From NCBI RefSeq assembly GCF_029813785.1, contig NZ_JARVKY010000032.1:1-64000 (forward strand): a stretch of 64,000 nucleotides of DNA, written 5' to 3'. Of this stretch, positions 21,531-29,728 are shown piece by piece. The notes beneath the pieces were generated by a model. It had not been told where the DNA came from and made no database searches. It was given only the letters and a program-made list of their open reading frames with translations. How positions within the stretch are numbered: position 1 is the stretch's first letter; the number at the start of each line of letters is the position of its first letter. The stretch comes from Streptomyces sp. DH41 (GTDB lineage: Bacteria > Actinomycetota > Actinomycetes > Streptomycetales > Streptomycetaceae). The position numbers and the translations under genes were made by a program.

Positions 21531-21572
21531 GCAGGGCTCGGGCAGCGCAAGGCCGCGCTGCCCGAGCCCTGC
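21531..21572 (+). terminator. 18-bp hairpin between gap and pgk
   Basis: GCAGGGCTCGGGCAGCGC (21531-21548) pairs perfectly with 21555-21572 around a 6-base loop. It may end most gap transcripts or act as a partial terminator or mRNA stabiliser within the operon. Confidence 0.75.
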
Positions 21573-21638
21573 GTCGCGTCCGCGGCGACCAGCCCTCGTA
21601 GGATCACGAGCGATCACGAGAACCCAGGAGCTCTCCGT

Positions 21639-22850
21639 ATGAAGACGATCGACGAACTGCTCTCCGAAGGCGTCGCGGGCAAGCGCGTCTTCGTCCGCGC
21701 CGACCTGAACGTGCCGCTGGACGGCACCACCATCACCGACGACGGCCGCATCCGCGCCGTGGTGCCCACCGTCAAGGCCCTGGCCGACGCGGGCGCGCGC
21801 GTGATCGTCGCCTCGCACCTGGGCCGCCCCAAGGGCGCCCCGGACCCGGTCTTCTCCCTCGCCCCGGCCGCCGCCCGGCTCGGTGAACTGCTCGGCGCCG
21901 ACGTCGCCTTCGCCGAGGACACGGTCGGCACCGCCGCCGAGTCCACGGTCGCCGGCCTCGCCGACGGCCGGGTCGCGGTCATCGAGAACCTGCGCTTCAA
22001 CGCGGGTGAGACCAGCAAGGACGACACCGAGCGCGCCGCCTTCGCCGACAAGCTGGCCGGCCTCGCGGACGTCTACGTCGGCGACGGCTTCGGCGCCGTG
22101 CATCGCAAGCACGCCTCGGTCTTCGACCTGCCGAAGAGGCTTCCGCACTACGCCGGCTACCTCATCGCCACCGAGGTCGGCGTCCTGAGGAAGCTCACCG
22201 ACGACGTCAAGCGCCCCTACGTCGTCGCCCTCGGCGGCGCCAAGGTCTCCGACAAGCTCGCCGTCATCGACCAGCTGCTCGGCAAGGCCGACCGGCTCCT
22301 CATCGGCGGCGGCATGGCGTACACCTTCCTCAAGGCCCAGGGCCACGAGGTCGGCATCTCCCTCCTCCAGGAGGACCAGGTCCCGACCGTCAAGGAGTAC
22401 ATGGAGCGCGCGGAGAAGAACGGCGTCGAGCTGGTCCTTCCCGTCGACGTCCTGGTCGCGTCCGAGTTCCCGGACCTGAAGACCAAGGCCCCGGCCAACC
22501 CCGCCACCGTCGCCGCGGACGCCATCCCGGCCGACCAGGAGGGTCTGGACATCGGTCCCGAGACCCGCAAGCTGTACGCATCGAAGCTCGCCGACGCCGC
22601 CACCGTCTTCTGGAACGGCCCCATGGGCGTCTTCGAGCACCCCGACTACGCCGAGGGCACCAAGGCGGTCGCCCAGGCCCTCGTCGACACCGACGGCTTC
22701 ACCGTGGTCGGTGGTGGCGACTCCGCCGCGGCCGTCCGCACCCTCGGCTTCGACGAGAACGCATTCGGCCACATCTCGACCGGCGGCGGCGCCTCCCTCG
22801 AATACCTCGAGGGCAAGACGCTCCCCGGCCTCGCCGCACTGGAGGACTGA
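21639..22850 (+). CDS. pgk: Phosphoglycerate kinase
   Basis: Glycolytic kinase that makes ATP from 1,3-bisphosphoglycerate. The 403-aa length is standard. The N-terminal domain shows KRVFVRADLNVPLDG and SHLGRPKG (substrate-binding residues), and the C-terminal nucleotide domain shows ALGGAKVSDKLAVI, FWNGPMGVFE and VVGGGDSAAAV. ATG 21639 follows CAGGAG. The stop is 5 bases before tpiA, so the two are co-translated. Confidence 0.97.
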   Translation: MKTIDELLSEGVAGKRVFVRADLNVPLDGTTITDDGRIRAVVPTVKALADAGARVIVASHLGRPKGAPDPVFSLAPAAARLGELLGADVAFAEDTVGTAAESTVAGLADGRVAVIENLRFNAGETSKDDTERAAFADKLAGLADVYVGDGFGAVHRKHASVFDLPKRLPHYAGYLIATEVGVLRKLTDDVKRPYVVALGGAKVSDKLAVIDQLLGKADRLLIGGGMAYTFLKAQGHEVGISLLQEDQVPTVKEYMERAEKNGVELVLPVDVLVASEFPDLKTKAPANPATVAADAIPADQEGLDIGPETRKLYASKLADAATVFWNGPMGVFEHPDYAEGTKAVAQALVDTDGFTVVGGGDSAAAVRTLGFDENAFGHISTGGGASLEYLEGKTLPGLAALED

Positions 22851-22855
22851 CCTCA

Positions 22856-23632
22856 ATGACCACCCGCACGCCGCTGATGGCGGGCAACTGGAAGATGAAC
22901 CTCAACCACCTCGAGGCCATCGCCCAAGTCCAGAAGCTCGCCTTCGCCCTGGCGGACAAGGACTACGACGCCGTCGAGGTCGCCGTCCTCGTCCCCTTCA
23001 CCGACCTGCGCTCGGTGCAGACCCTGGTCGAGCACGACAAGCTCAAGATCAAGTACGGCTCCCAGGACATCTCCGCCCACGACGGCGGTGCCTACACCGG
23101 CGAGATCTCCGGCCCGATGCTGGCCAAGCTGCGCTGCGCCTACGTCGCGGTCGGCCACTCCGAGCGCCGGCAGTACCACGCCGAGACCGACGAGCTGGTG
23201 AACGCCAAGGTCAAGGCCGCCTACAAGCACGGCCTGACCCCGATCCTGTGCGTCGGCGAGGAGCTGGACGTCCGTGAGGCGGGCAACCACGTCGCCCACA
23301 CCCTCGCCCAGGTCGAGGGCGGCCTGAAGGACGTCCCCGCCGAGCAGGCCGAGACCGTCGTGATCGCCTACGAGCCCGTGTGGGCCATCGGCACCGGCAA
23401 GGTCTGCGGCGCCGAGGACGCCCAGGAGGTCTGCGCGGCGATCCGCGGCAAGCTCGCCGACCTGTACTCGCAGGAGCTGGCCGACAAGGTCCGCATCCAG
23501 TACGGCGGCTCGGTCAAGTCCGGCAACGTCGCCGAGATCATGTCGCAGGCCGACATCGACGGCGCGCTGGTCGGCGGTGCCTCGCTGGACTCGGACGAGT
23601 TCGTCAAGATCGTCCGCTTCCGCGACCAGTAG
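22856..23632 (+). CDS. tpiA: Triosephosphate isomerase
   Basis: TIM-barrel enzyme interconverting dihydroxyacetone phosphate and glyceraldehyde-3-phosphate; dimer. The 258-aa protein has MAGNWKMNLNHLEA (Asn and Lys of the active site) near residue 7, the electrophile His in VGHSERR near 101, the catalytic Glu in AYEPVWAIGTG near 172, and the phosphate loop YGGSVKSGNVAEI. It is directly downstream of pgk. Confidence 0.97.
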   Translation: MTTRTPLMAGNWKMNLNHLEAIAQVQKLAFALADKDYDAVEVAVLVPFTDLRSVQTLVEHDKLKIKYGSQDISAHDGGAYTGEISGPMLAKLRCAYVAVGHSERRQYHAETDELVNAKVKAAYKHGLTPILCVGEELDVREAGNHVAHTLAQVEGGLKDVPAEQAETVVIAYEPVWAIGTGKVCGAEDAQEVCAAIRGKLADLYSQELADKVRIQYGGSVKSGNVAEIMSQADIDGALVGGASLDSDEFVKIVRFRDQ

Positions 23633-23758
23633 AACCGCCGGTCACATCGACCGGTGAGTATGCGGTAGCGGCGATACGTCGTACCCTTGCGGGGGCATGG
23701 TGGCCTGCTGTCACCGTGCCCCCGTCGTTCATCCGAAGCCGAGGAAGTTGGTCCAGCC

Positions 23759-23995
23759 GTGGTTATGGGGTTCTCGATCGCCCTGATCGTCTTCAGCCTG
23801 TTGCTGATGCTGCTGGTGCTGATGCACAAGGGGAAGGGCGGCGGCCTCTCCGACATGTTCGGTGGCGGCATGCAGTCGTCCGTCGGCGGCTCCTCGGTCG
23901 CCGAGCGCAACCTCGACCGGATCACGGTCGTGGTCGGTCTGCTCTGGTTCGCGTGCATCATGGTGCTCGGCCTTCTGATGAAGGCGAACAACTGA
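23759..23995 (+). CDS. secG: Protein-export membrane protein SecG
   Basis: Small accessory subunit of the SecYEG translocon. The 78-aa protein has two membrane helices (MGFSIALIVFSLLLMLLVLM and ITVVVGLLWFACIMVLGLLM) joined by the conserved KGKGGGLSDMFGGGMQSS loop. The GTG at 23759 was chosen, with GAGGAAG upstream; an internal ATG two codons later is equally possible. The placement after tpiA is the common actinobacterial and firmicute arrangement. Confidence 0.93.
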   Translation: MVMGFSIALIVFSLLLMLLVLMHKGKGGGLSDMFGGGMQSSVGGSSVAERNLDRITVVVGLLWFACIMVLGLLMKANN

Positions 23996-24018
23996 CACAC
24001 CCCGCACTTCAGCACGTA

Positions 24019-24067
24019 AAGCCCCATGTTCGGTACGCGCCCCACGGCGCCGCCTATCATGGGGCTT
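24019..24067 (+). terminator. Terminator after secG
   Basis: AAGCCCCATG (24019-24028) pairs with CATGGGGCTT (24058-24067); the loop contains a further GGCGCC palindrome. It ends the gap-pgk-tpiA-secG run. Confidence 0.7.
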
Positions 24068-24076
24068 GCGTCTGAG

Positions 24077-24103
24077 CAGTGGAGCTTGTAACTCCAACCA
24101 CTG
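24077..24103. promoter_or_regulatory. Interrupted palindrome before the rbpA-like gene
   Basis: CAGTGGAG (24077-24084) faces CTCC and CCACTG (24092-24095, 24098-24103). A candidate -10, TAGACT (24124-24129), lies 20 bases downstream, so the palindrome covers the -35 area and could be an operator or a leader structure. Confidence 0.35.
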
Positions 24104-24194
24104 GACGCGCGTTGGGCCTTACGTAGACTGAGGCGCTCGCAGCGAAGCGAACGCCGACTCGCTTTGCGGCACCATCACGCAGGGAGTTACGACC

Positions 24195-24530
24195 GTGGCA
24201 AGTGGCAACGCGATCCGGGGAAGCCGGGTCGGGGCGGGGCCGATGGGCGAGGCCGAGCGTGGCGAGTCCGCGCCGCGTCTGCGCATCTCCTTCTGGTGCT
24301 CCAACGGACACGAGACGCAGCCGAGCTTCGCGAGCGACGCACAGGTCCCGGACACCTGGGACTGCACGCGCTGCGGCTTTCCCGCCGGGCAGGACCGGGA
24401 CAATCCACCGGACCCGCCGCGCACCGAGCCCTACAAGACCCACCTCGCGTACGTGCGCGAGCGTCGCAGCGACGCGGACGGCGAGGCGATCCTCGCCGAG
24501 GCGCTCGCCAAACTGCGGGGCGAGATCTAG
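24195..24530 (+). CDS. RbpA-family RNA polymerase-binding protein
   Basis: 111-aa member of the actinobacterial RbpA family. RbpA binds the sigma factor (sigma2 of HrdB) and the core polymerase and stabilises the open complex. Seen here: an N-terminal IRGSRVGAG (the core-contacting tail IRG/LRGSR), a zinc-site pattern CSNGHE...CTRCGF, then a basic PRTEPYKTHLAYVRERR segment and a C-terminal helix that aligns with the sigma-interacting domain (in RbpA, ARTHWDMLMERR). It is shorter than the main Streptomyces RbpA and differs in the sigma-facing segment, so I read it as a paralogue, not necessarily the essential copy. The GTG at 24195 was used. Confidence 0.8.
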   Translation: MASGNAIRGSRVGAGPMGEAERGESAPRLRISFWCSNGHETQPSFASDAQVPDTWDCTRCGFPAGQDRDNPPDPPRTEPYKTHLAYVRERRSDADGEAILAEALAKLRGEI

Positions 24531-24632
24531 TTCGGCCTCCTCCAGGCCGCTTCGGTCTTCTTCAGCGCTGATCAATTAGGTTGGAACAGCCGGGACAGCT
24601 GGGACACCTAAGGAAGAAGGCTGAAGTCCGAC

Positions 24633-26285
24633 ATGAACGAAGACGGCCGTACGAGGCTCAACCAGATGCCCGAATGGGCCGCGCTGGCCAAGCACCGCGA
24701 GGAGCTGGGCGAGGTGCGGCTGCGTGAGCTGTTCGCCGCCGACCCCGGTCGCGGCACCGGCTGCACGCTCCGGGTGGGAGACCTGTACGTCGACCACTCC
24801 AAGCACCTCGTCACCGACGAAACCCTGCGCCTGCTGCGTGAACTGGCCGCCGCCACCGACGTCTTCGGACTGCGCGACGCCATGTTCCGCGGCGAGAAGA
24901 TCAACACCACCGAGGACCGGGCGGTGCTGCACACCGCGCTGCGCGCCCCGCGGGACGCGGTGATCGAGGTCGATGGCGAGAACGTCGTGCCCAAGGTGCA
25001 CGCGGTGCTCGACAAGATGGCCGGCTTCGCCGAGCGCGTCCGCTCCGGACAGTGGCAGGGCCACACGGGCAAGCGCATCAGGAACGTCGTCAACATCGGC
25101 ATCGGCGGCTCCGACCTGGGCCCCGCCATGGCCTACGAGGCGCTGCGCGCCTTCACCGACCGCGAGCTGACGGTCCGTTTCGTCTCCAACGTCGACGGCG
25201 CCGACCTGCACGAGGCCACCCGCGACCTGGACCCGGCCGAGACGCTGTTCGTCATCGCCTCCAAGACCTTCACCACCATCGAGACGGTCACCAACGCCAC
25301 CTCCGCCCGGACCTGGCTGCTGGACGCACTCGGTGACGAGAAGGCCGTCGCCAAACACTTCGTCGCCCTGTCGACGAACGCCGAGAAGGTCGCCGCCTTC
25401 GGCATCGACACCGCCAACATGTTCGAGTTCTGGGACTGGGTCGGCGGTCGCTACTCGTACGACTCGGCGATCGGCCTGTCCCTGATGATCGCCATCGGCC
25501 CGGACCGCTTCCGGGAGATGCTGGACGGCTTCCACCTTGTCGACGAACACTTCCGCACCGCCCCCGCCGAGTCCAACGTCCCGCTGCTGATGGGCCTGTT
25601 GGGCATCTGGTACGGCAACTTCCTGGGCGCCCAGTCGCACGCGGTGCTGCCGTACTCGCACTACCTGTCGAGGTTCACCGCGTACCTCCAGCAGCTCGAC
25701 ATGGAGTCCAACGGCAAGTACGTCGACCGGGACGGGCGCGAGGTCGACTGGCAGACCGGCCCCGTGGTGTGGGGCACGCCCGGCACCAACGGGCAGCACG
25801 CGTATTACCAGCTGATCCACCAGGGCACCAAGCTCGTCCCGGCGGACTTCATCGGCTTCGCCCAGCCGGTGGCCGAGCTGAGCGACGAGCTGAAGGCCCA
25901 GCACGACCTGCTGATGGCCAACTTCTTCGCGCAGACCCAGGCGCTGGCCTTCGGCAAGACGCCGGACGAGGTGCGCGCCGAGGGAGTCCCGGAGGAGCTG
26001 GTCCCGCACAAGACGTTCAAGGGCAACCACCCGACGACCACGATCCTGGCCCGCGAGCTGACGCCGTCGGTGCTCGGGCAGCTCGTCGCCCTCTACGAGC
26101 ACAAGGTGTTCGTCCAGGGCGCGGTGTGGAACATCGACTCCTTCGACCAGTGGGGTGTCGAACTCGGCAAGGTCCTCGCCAAGCGCGTCGAACCCGCCCT
26201 CACCGACGGCGCCGAGGTCCCCGGCCTGGACGCCTCCACGCGTGCGCTCGTCGCCGCCTACCGGGAGCTGCGCGGGCGGGAGTGA
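24633..26285 (+). CDS. pgi: Glucose-6-phosphate isomerase
   Basis: Interconverts glucose-6-phosphate and fructose-6-phosphate, linking glycolysis to the pentose-phosphate genes next to it. The 550-aa protein shows VVNIGIGGSDLGPAM, the SKTFTTIET phosphate-binding block, GGRYSYDSAIG and the C-terminal catalytic QGAVWNIDSFDQWGVELGK. ATG 24633 has a GAAGG-containing leader. It converges on the pgl end of the tkt-tal-zwf-opcA-pgl operon through a shared hairpin. Confidence 0.96.
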   Translation: MNEDGRTRLNQMPEWAALAKHREELGEVRLRELFAADPGRGTGCTLRVGDLYVDHSKHLVTDETLRLLRELAAATDVFGLRDAMFRGEKINTTEDRAVLHTALRAPRDAVIEVDGENVVPKVHAVLDKMAGFAERVRSGQWQGHTGKRIRNVVNIGIGGSDLGPAMAYEALRAFTDRELTVRFVSNVDGADLHEATRDLDPAETLFVIASKTFTTIETVTNATSARTWLLDALGDEKAVAKHFVALSTNAEKVAAFGIDTANMFEFWDWVGGRYSYDSAIGLSLMIAIGPDRFREMLDGFHLVDEHFRTAPAESNVPLLMGLLGIWYGNFLGAQSHAVLPYSHYLSRFTAYLQQLDMESNGKYVDRDGREVDWQTGPVVWGTPGTNGQHAYYQLIHQGTKLVPADFIGFAQPVAELSDELKAQHDLLMANFFAQTQALAFGKTPDEVRAEGVPEELVPHKTFKGNHPTTTILARELTPSVLGQLVALYEHKVFVQGAVWNIDSFDQWGVELGKVLAKRVEPALTDGAEVPGLDASTRALVAAYRELRGRE

Positions 26286-26290
26286 GCGAC

Positions 26291-26341
26291 GAGAGGGGCG
26301 GGGCGGCAGGGGCGACAAGCCCCCACCACCCCGCCCCTCTC
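26291..26341. terminator. Bidirectional terminator between pgi and pgl
   Basis: GAGAGGGGCGGGG (26291-26303) pairs with CCCCGCCCCTCTC (26329-26341); the loop can form GGGGC/GCCCC. It sits between convergent operons. Confidence 0.8.
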
Positions 26342-26357
26342 CCGTCTCACGGACCGA

Positions 26358-27140
26358 TCAGGCCGACGCCGACGGATACAGCGAGCGCGGCAGCTGCGAG
26401 GCCGCCGCCGAGTCCAGCAGCCACAGGGTCCGGGCGCGGCCCTGGGCCCCCGCCGCCGGGGCCTGGATCTCGCCCGCGCCCGACAGCGCGATGGCCGCCG
26501 CCTCCGCCTTGTCCTCGCCGGCCGCCAGGAGCCACACCTCGCGGGCGGCGCGGATCGCCGGGAGGGTGAGCGTCACCCGGGTCGGCGGCGGCTTGGGCGC
26601 CCCGCGGACGCCGACCACCGTACGGTCCGTCTCGCGGACCGCGGGCAGCTCCGGGAAGAGCGACGCCACGTGCGTGTCCGGGCCGACGCCCAGCAGCAGG
26701 ACGTCGAAGGACGGCACCGCGGCGTGATTCTCGGGAACGGACGCCTCGGCCAGCTCCCGCGCGTACGCGGCGGCCGCCGCCTCCACGTCCGAGCCGTCAG
26801 GACCGTCCGACGCCGGCATCGCGTGCACCCGCTTCGGGGCCAGCGGCACCGAGTCGAGCAGCGCCTCGCGCGCCTGGGTGACGTTGCGCTCCGGGTCGCC
26901 CTCGGGCAGGAAGCGCTCGTCGCCCCACCACAGGTCCAGACGGGCCCAGTCGATCGCGTCCCGGGCCGGGGACCCGGCGAGCGCCGCGAGCAGGCCGTTG
27001 CCGTTGCGGCCACCGGTCAGGACCACGGACGCGCTGCCCCGGGAGGCCTGCGCGTCCACGATCTTCGTGATCAGCCGGGCCGCCGCGGCCTCGGCCATCA
27101 GCTCCTTGTCGCGGTGCACGACCAGCTGGGGAGTGCTCAC
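26358..27140 (-). CDS. pgl: 6-phosphogluconolactonase
   Basis: DevB/SOL-family hydrolase, the second step of the oxidative pentose-phosphate pathway, turning 6-phosphogluconolactone into 6-phosphogluconate. 260 aa. VVLTGGRNGNGLLAAL holds the family's glycine-rich loop (usually TGGSTP, here a variant), DLWWGDERFLPEGDPERN is the signature with the catalytic Asp/Glu/Arg, and LLGVGPDTHVASLFPE the phosphate-binding block (usually GxGxDGHTASLFP, here with PDTH). The GTG start at 27140 overlaps the opcA stop as GTGA. It is the last gene of the operon. Confidence 0.94.
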   Translation of the reverse strand: MSTPQLVVHRDKELMAEAAAARLITKIVDAQASRGSASVVLTGGRNGNGLLAALAGSPARDAIDWARLDLWWGDERFLPEGDPERNVTQAREALLDSVPLAPKRVHAMPASDGPDGSDVEAAAAAYARELAEASVPENHAAVPSFDVLLLGVGPDTHVASLFPELPAVRETDRTVVGVRGAPKPPPTRVTLTLPAIRAAREVWLLAAGEDKAEAAAIALSGAGEIQAPAAGAQGRARTLWLLDSAAASQLPRSLYPSASA

Positions 27141-28204
27141 TTCGCCGCCGCCTTCTTCACCGGTGTCTTCTCCCGCGCCGCGTCCTTCGCGGGAGCCTTC
27201 GCAGCCGTTTCGACGGGAGCCGGGACCGCGACGGCCTCGCCACCGGAGCCCCCTTTGACCGGGGCGTTCGGGGCGTCCGGCGCGTTCAGCCGGTTCACCC
27301 CGTACCGCAGCGCCGAGGCGTACGTGTCGTCCGGGTCGAGGCGCCGCAGCTCCTCCGCGATCAGTTCGGCCGTCTCGCGGCGCTTGAGCGCCACCGCGCG
27401 GGCCGGCTGGCCCTGGATGGACAGGTTCGCCAGCGAGCCGTCGGCCCGGTCCAGGACGACCGGACCGCAGTCGGTCTCCATCCGGACCGCCGTCAGACCC
27501 GGACCGCTCGACGCCGTGCGCTGCACCGGGACGCCCAGCCGGTCCGCGAGCCACATCGCGAGCAGCTCGCAGCTCGGGTTGTACTCCTCGCCCTCGACCT
27601 CGACGGCCTGCACTTCGCAATCCACCTGGTCCAGGGCCGCGGCCAGCATCGAGCGCCACGGCGTGATGCGGGTCCAGGACAGGTCGGTGTCGCCCGGCGT
27701 GTAGGCGTCGGCGCGGGCGGCCAGCTCCCGTACCGGCTCCTCGCAGGCGTAGGTGTCGGTGACCCTGCGCTGGGCCAGCGCGCCCAGCGGGTCCCCGGCG
27801 GGGTCCAGCGGCGCGTTCACCGGCCACCACACCACCACCGGAGCGTCCGGCAGCAGCAGCGGCAGGACCACCGACTGGGCGTGGTCGACGACGTCGCCGT
27901 ACAGCCGCAGCACGATCGTCTCGCCGGTGCCCGCGTCGGCCCCGAGGCGCACCTCGGCGTCCAGCCGGGACTTCGTACGGTCCCGGGGCGAGCGCGAGAC
28001 GCGCTTGATGACGACGAGCGTGCGCGAGGGGTGCTCGTGCGCGGCGTCGCTCGCGGCCTTCAGCGCGTCGTAGGCGTTCTCCTCGTCGGTGACGATGACC
28101 AGGGTGAGCACCATGCCGATGGCCGGGGTGCCGATGGCCCGGCGCCCCAGCACCAGCGCCTTGTTGATCTTGCTGGCCGTGGTGTCCGTGAGGTCTGTCT
28201 TCAT
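27137..28204 (-). CDS. opcA: Glucose-6-phosphate dehydrogenase assembly protein OpcA
   Basis: Partner protein that allosterically supports or assembles glucose-6-phosphate dehydrogenase; typical of actinobacteria and cyanobacteria. The 355-aa protein starts MKTDLTDTTASKINKALVLG and carries the family block PVVVWWPVNAPLDPAGDPLG. The C-terminal 45 residues are a Lys/Ala/Pro-rich tail (KAPAKDAAREKTPVKKAAAK). ATGA overlap with zwf upstream and GTGA overlap with pgl downstream indicate fixed stoichiometry. Confidence 0.93.
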   Translation of the reverse strand: MKTDLTDTTASKINKALVLGRRAIGTPAIGMVLTLVIVTDEENAYDALKAASDAAHEHPSRTLVVIKRVSRSPRDRTKSRLDAEVRLGADAGTGETIVLRLYGDVVDHAQSVVLPLLLPDAPVVVWWPVNAPLDPAGDPLGALAQRRVTDTYACEEPVRELAARADAYTPGDTDLSWTRITPWRSMLAAALDQVDCEVQAVEVEGEEYNPSCELLAMWLADRLGVPVQRTASSGPGLTAVRMETDCGPVVLDRADGSLANLSIQGQPARAVALKRRETAELIAEELRRLDPDDTYASALRYGVNRLNAPDAPNAPVKGGSGGEAVAVPAPVETAAKAPAKDAAREKTPVKKAAAK

Positions 28205-29724
28205 GGCCGGCGCCAGCTCCGTCCGTCTCGCTCGAGCATGTGGTCCGCCTCGACGGGTCCCCAGGTGCCGGCCGGGTACTGGGCCGGCGTGCCGTGCTCG
28301 TCCCAGTACTGCTCGATCGGGTCGAGGATCTTCCAGGACAGCTCGACCTCCTCGGTGCGCGGGAAGAGGTTGGCGTCGCCGAGCAGCACGTCCAGGATGA
28401 GGCGCTCGTACGCCTCGGGGCTCGACTCCGTGAAGGACTCGCCGTACGCGAAGTCCATGGACACGTCCCGGATCTCCATCGACGTCCCCGGCACCTTGGA
28501 GCCGAAGCGGACGGTGACGCCCTCGTCGGGCTGGACGCGGATGACGATCGCGTTCGAACCGAGTTCCTCGGTGGCCGTGGAGTCGAAGGGGGAGTGCGGG
28601 GCCCGCTGGAAGACGACCGCGATCTCGGTGACCCGGCGGCCGAGGCGCTTGCCGGTGCGCAGGTAGAAGGGGACACCCGCCCAGCGGCGGTTGTCGATGC
28701 CCACCTTGATCGCGGCGTAGGTGTCGGTCTTCGACTTCGGGTCGATGCCGTCCTCTTCGAGGTAGCCGACGGCCTTCGCGCCGCCCTGCCACCCAGCCGC
28801 GTACTGGCCGCGCACGGTGTCCCGGCCCAGGTCCTTGGGAAGGCGGACCGCGCCGAGCACCTTGGTCTTCTCGGCGGCCAGCGCGTCGGCGTCGAAGGAG
28901 GCGGGCTCCTCCATGGCGGTCAGCGCGAGCAGCTGGAGCAGGTGGTTCTGGATGACGTCACGGGCGGCGCCGATGCCGTCGTAGTAGCCGGCCCGGCCGC
29001 CGATGCCGATGTCCTCGGCCATCGTCACCTGTATGTGGTCCACGTAGGACCGGTTCCAGATCGGCTCGAACATCGTGTTGGCGAAGCGCAGCGCCAGGAT
29101 GTTCTGGACGGTCTCCTTGCCCAGGTAGTGGTCGATGCGGAAGACCTGGTCCGGGGCGAAGACCTCGTGGACGATCGCGTTCAGTTCCTCGGCCGACCTC
29201 AGGTCGTGGCCGAACGGCTTCTCGATCACCGCACGGCGCCAGGAGCCGCTCGACTGGTCGGCGAGGCCGTGCTTCTTCAGCTGCTGGATGACCACGGGGA
29301 AGGACTTCGGCGGCACCGAGAGGTAGAAGGCGAAGTTGCCGCCCGTGCCCTGCGCCTTGTCCAGCTCCTCGATGGTGCCGCGCAGCCGCTCGAAGGCGTC
29401 GTCGTCGTCGAAGGTGCCCTGGACGAAGCGCATCCCCTGGATGAGCTGCTGCCAGACCTCCTCGCGGAACGGCGTACGGGAGTGTTCCTTGACGGCGTCG
29501 TGCACGACCTGGGCGAAGTCCTCGTGCTCCCAGTCGCGGCGGGCGAAGCCGACAAGAGAGAAGCCCGGCGGCAGCAGACCCCGGTTGGCGAGGTCGTACA
29601 CGGCGGGCATGAGCTTCTTGCGGGAGAGGTCACCGGTGACGCCGAAAATGACCAGACCCGACGGCCCCGCGATACGCGGGAGCCGTCGGTCTGCGGGGTC
29701 ACGCAGCGGGTTGCTGCTTGACAA
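28201..29724 (-). CDS. zwf: Glucose-6-phosphate 1-dehydrogenase
   Basis: First enzyme of the oxidative pentose-phosphate pathway and main source of NADPH. The 507-aa protein has the nucleotide-binding GVTGDLSRKKLMPAVYDLAN near residue 27, the active-site RIDHYLGKETVQNI near 195 (His-Asp relay, Lys) and the C-terminal beta+alpha domain. The reading frame begins with TTG at 29724, preceded at proper distance by GGAGGG on this strand; no ATG or GTG fits better. Only 4 bases separate it from tal, and its stop overlaps the opcA start. Confidence 0.96.
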   Translation of the reverse strand: MSSSNPLRDPADRRLPRIAGPSGLVIFGVTGDLSRKKLMPAVYDLANRGLLPPGFSLVGFARRDWEHEDFAQVVHDAVKEHSRTPFREEVWQQLIQGMRFVQGTFDDDDAFERLRGTIEELDKAQGTGGNFAFYLSVPPKSFPVVIQQLKKHGLADQSSGSWRRAVIEKPFGHDLRSAEELNAIVHEVFAPDQVFRIDHYLGKETVQNILALRFANTMFEPIWNRSYVDHIQVTMAEDIGIGGRAGYYDGIGAARDVIQNHLLQLLALTAMEEPASFDADALAAEKTKVLGAVRLPKDLGRDTVRGQYAAGWQGGAKAVGYLEEDGIDPKSKTDTYAAIKVGIDNRRWAGVPFYLRTGKRLGRRVTEIAVVFQRAPHSPFDSTATEELGSNAIVIRVQPDEGVTVRFGSKVPGTSMEIRDVSMDFAYGESFTESSPEAYERLILDVLLGDANLFPRTEEVELSWKILDPIEQYWDEHGTPAQYPAGTWGPVEADHMLERDGRSWRRP

Positions 29725-29728
29725 TGTT

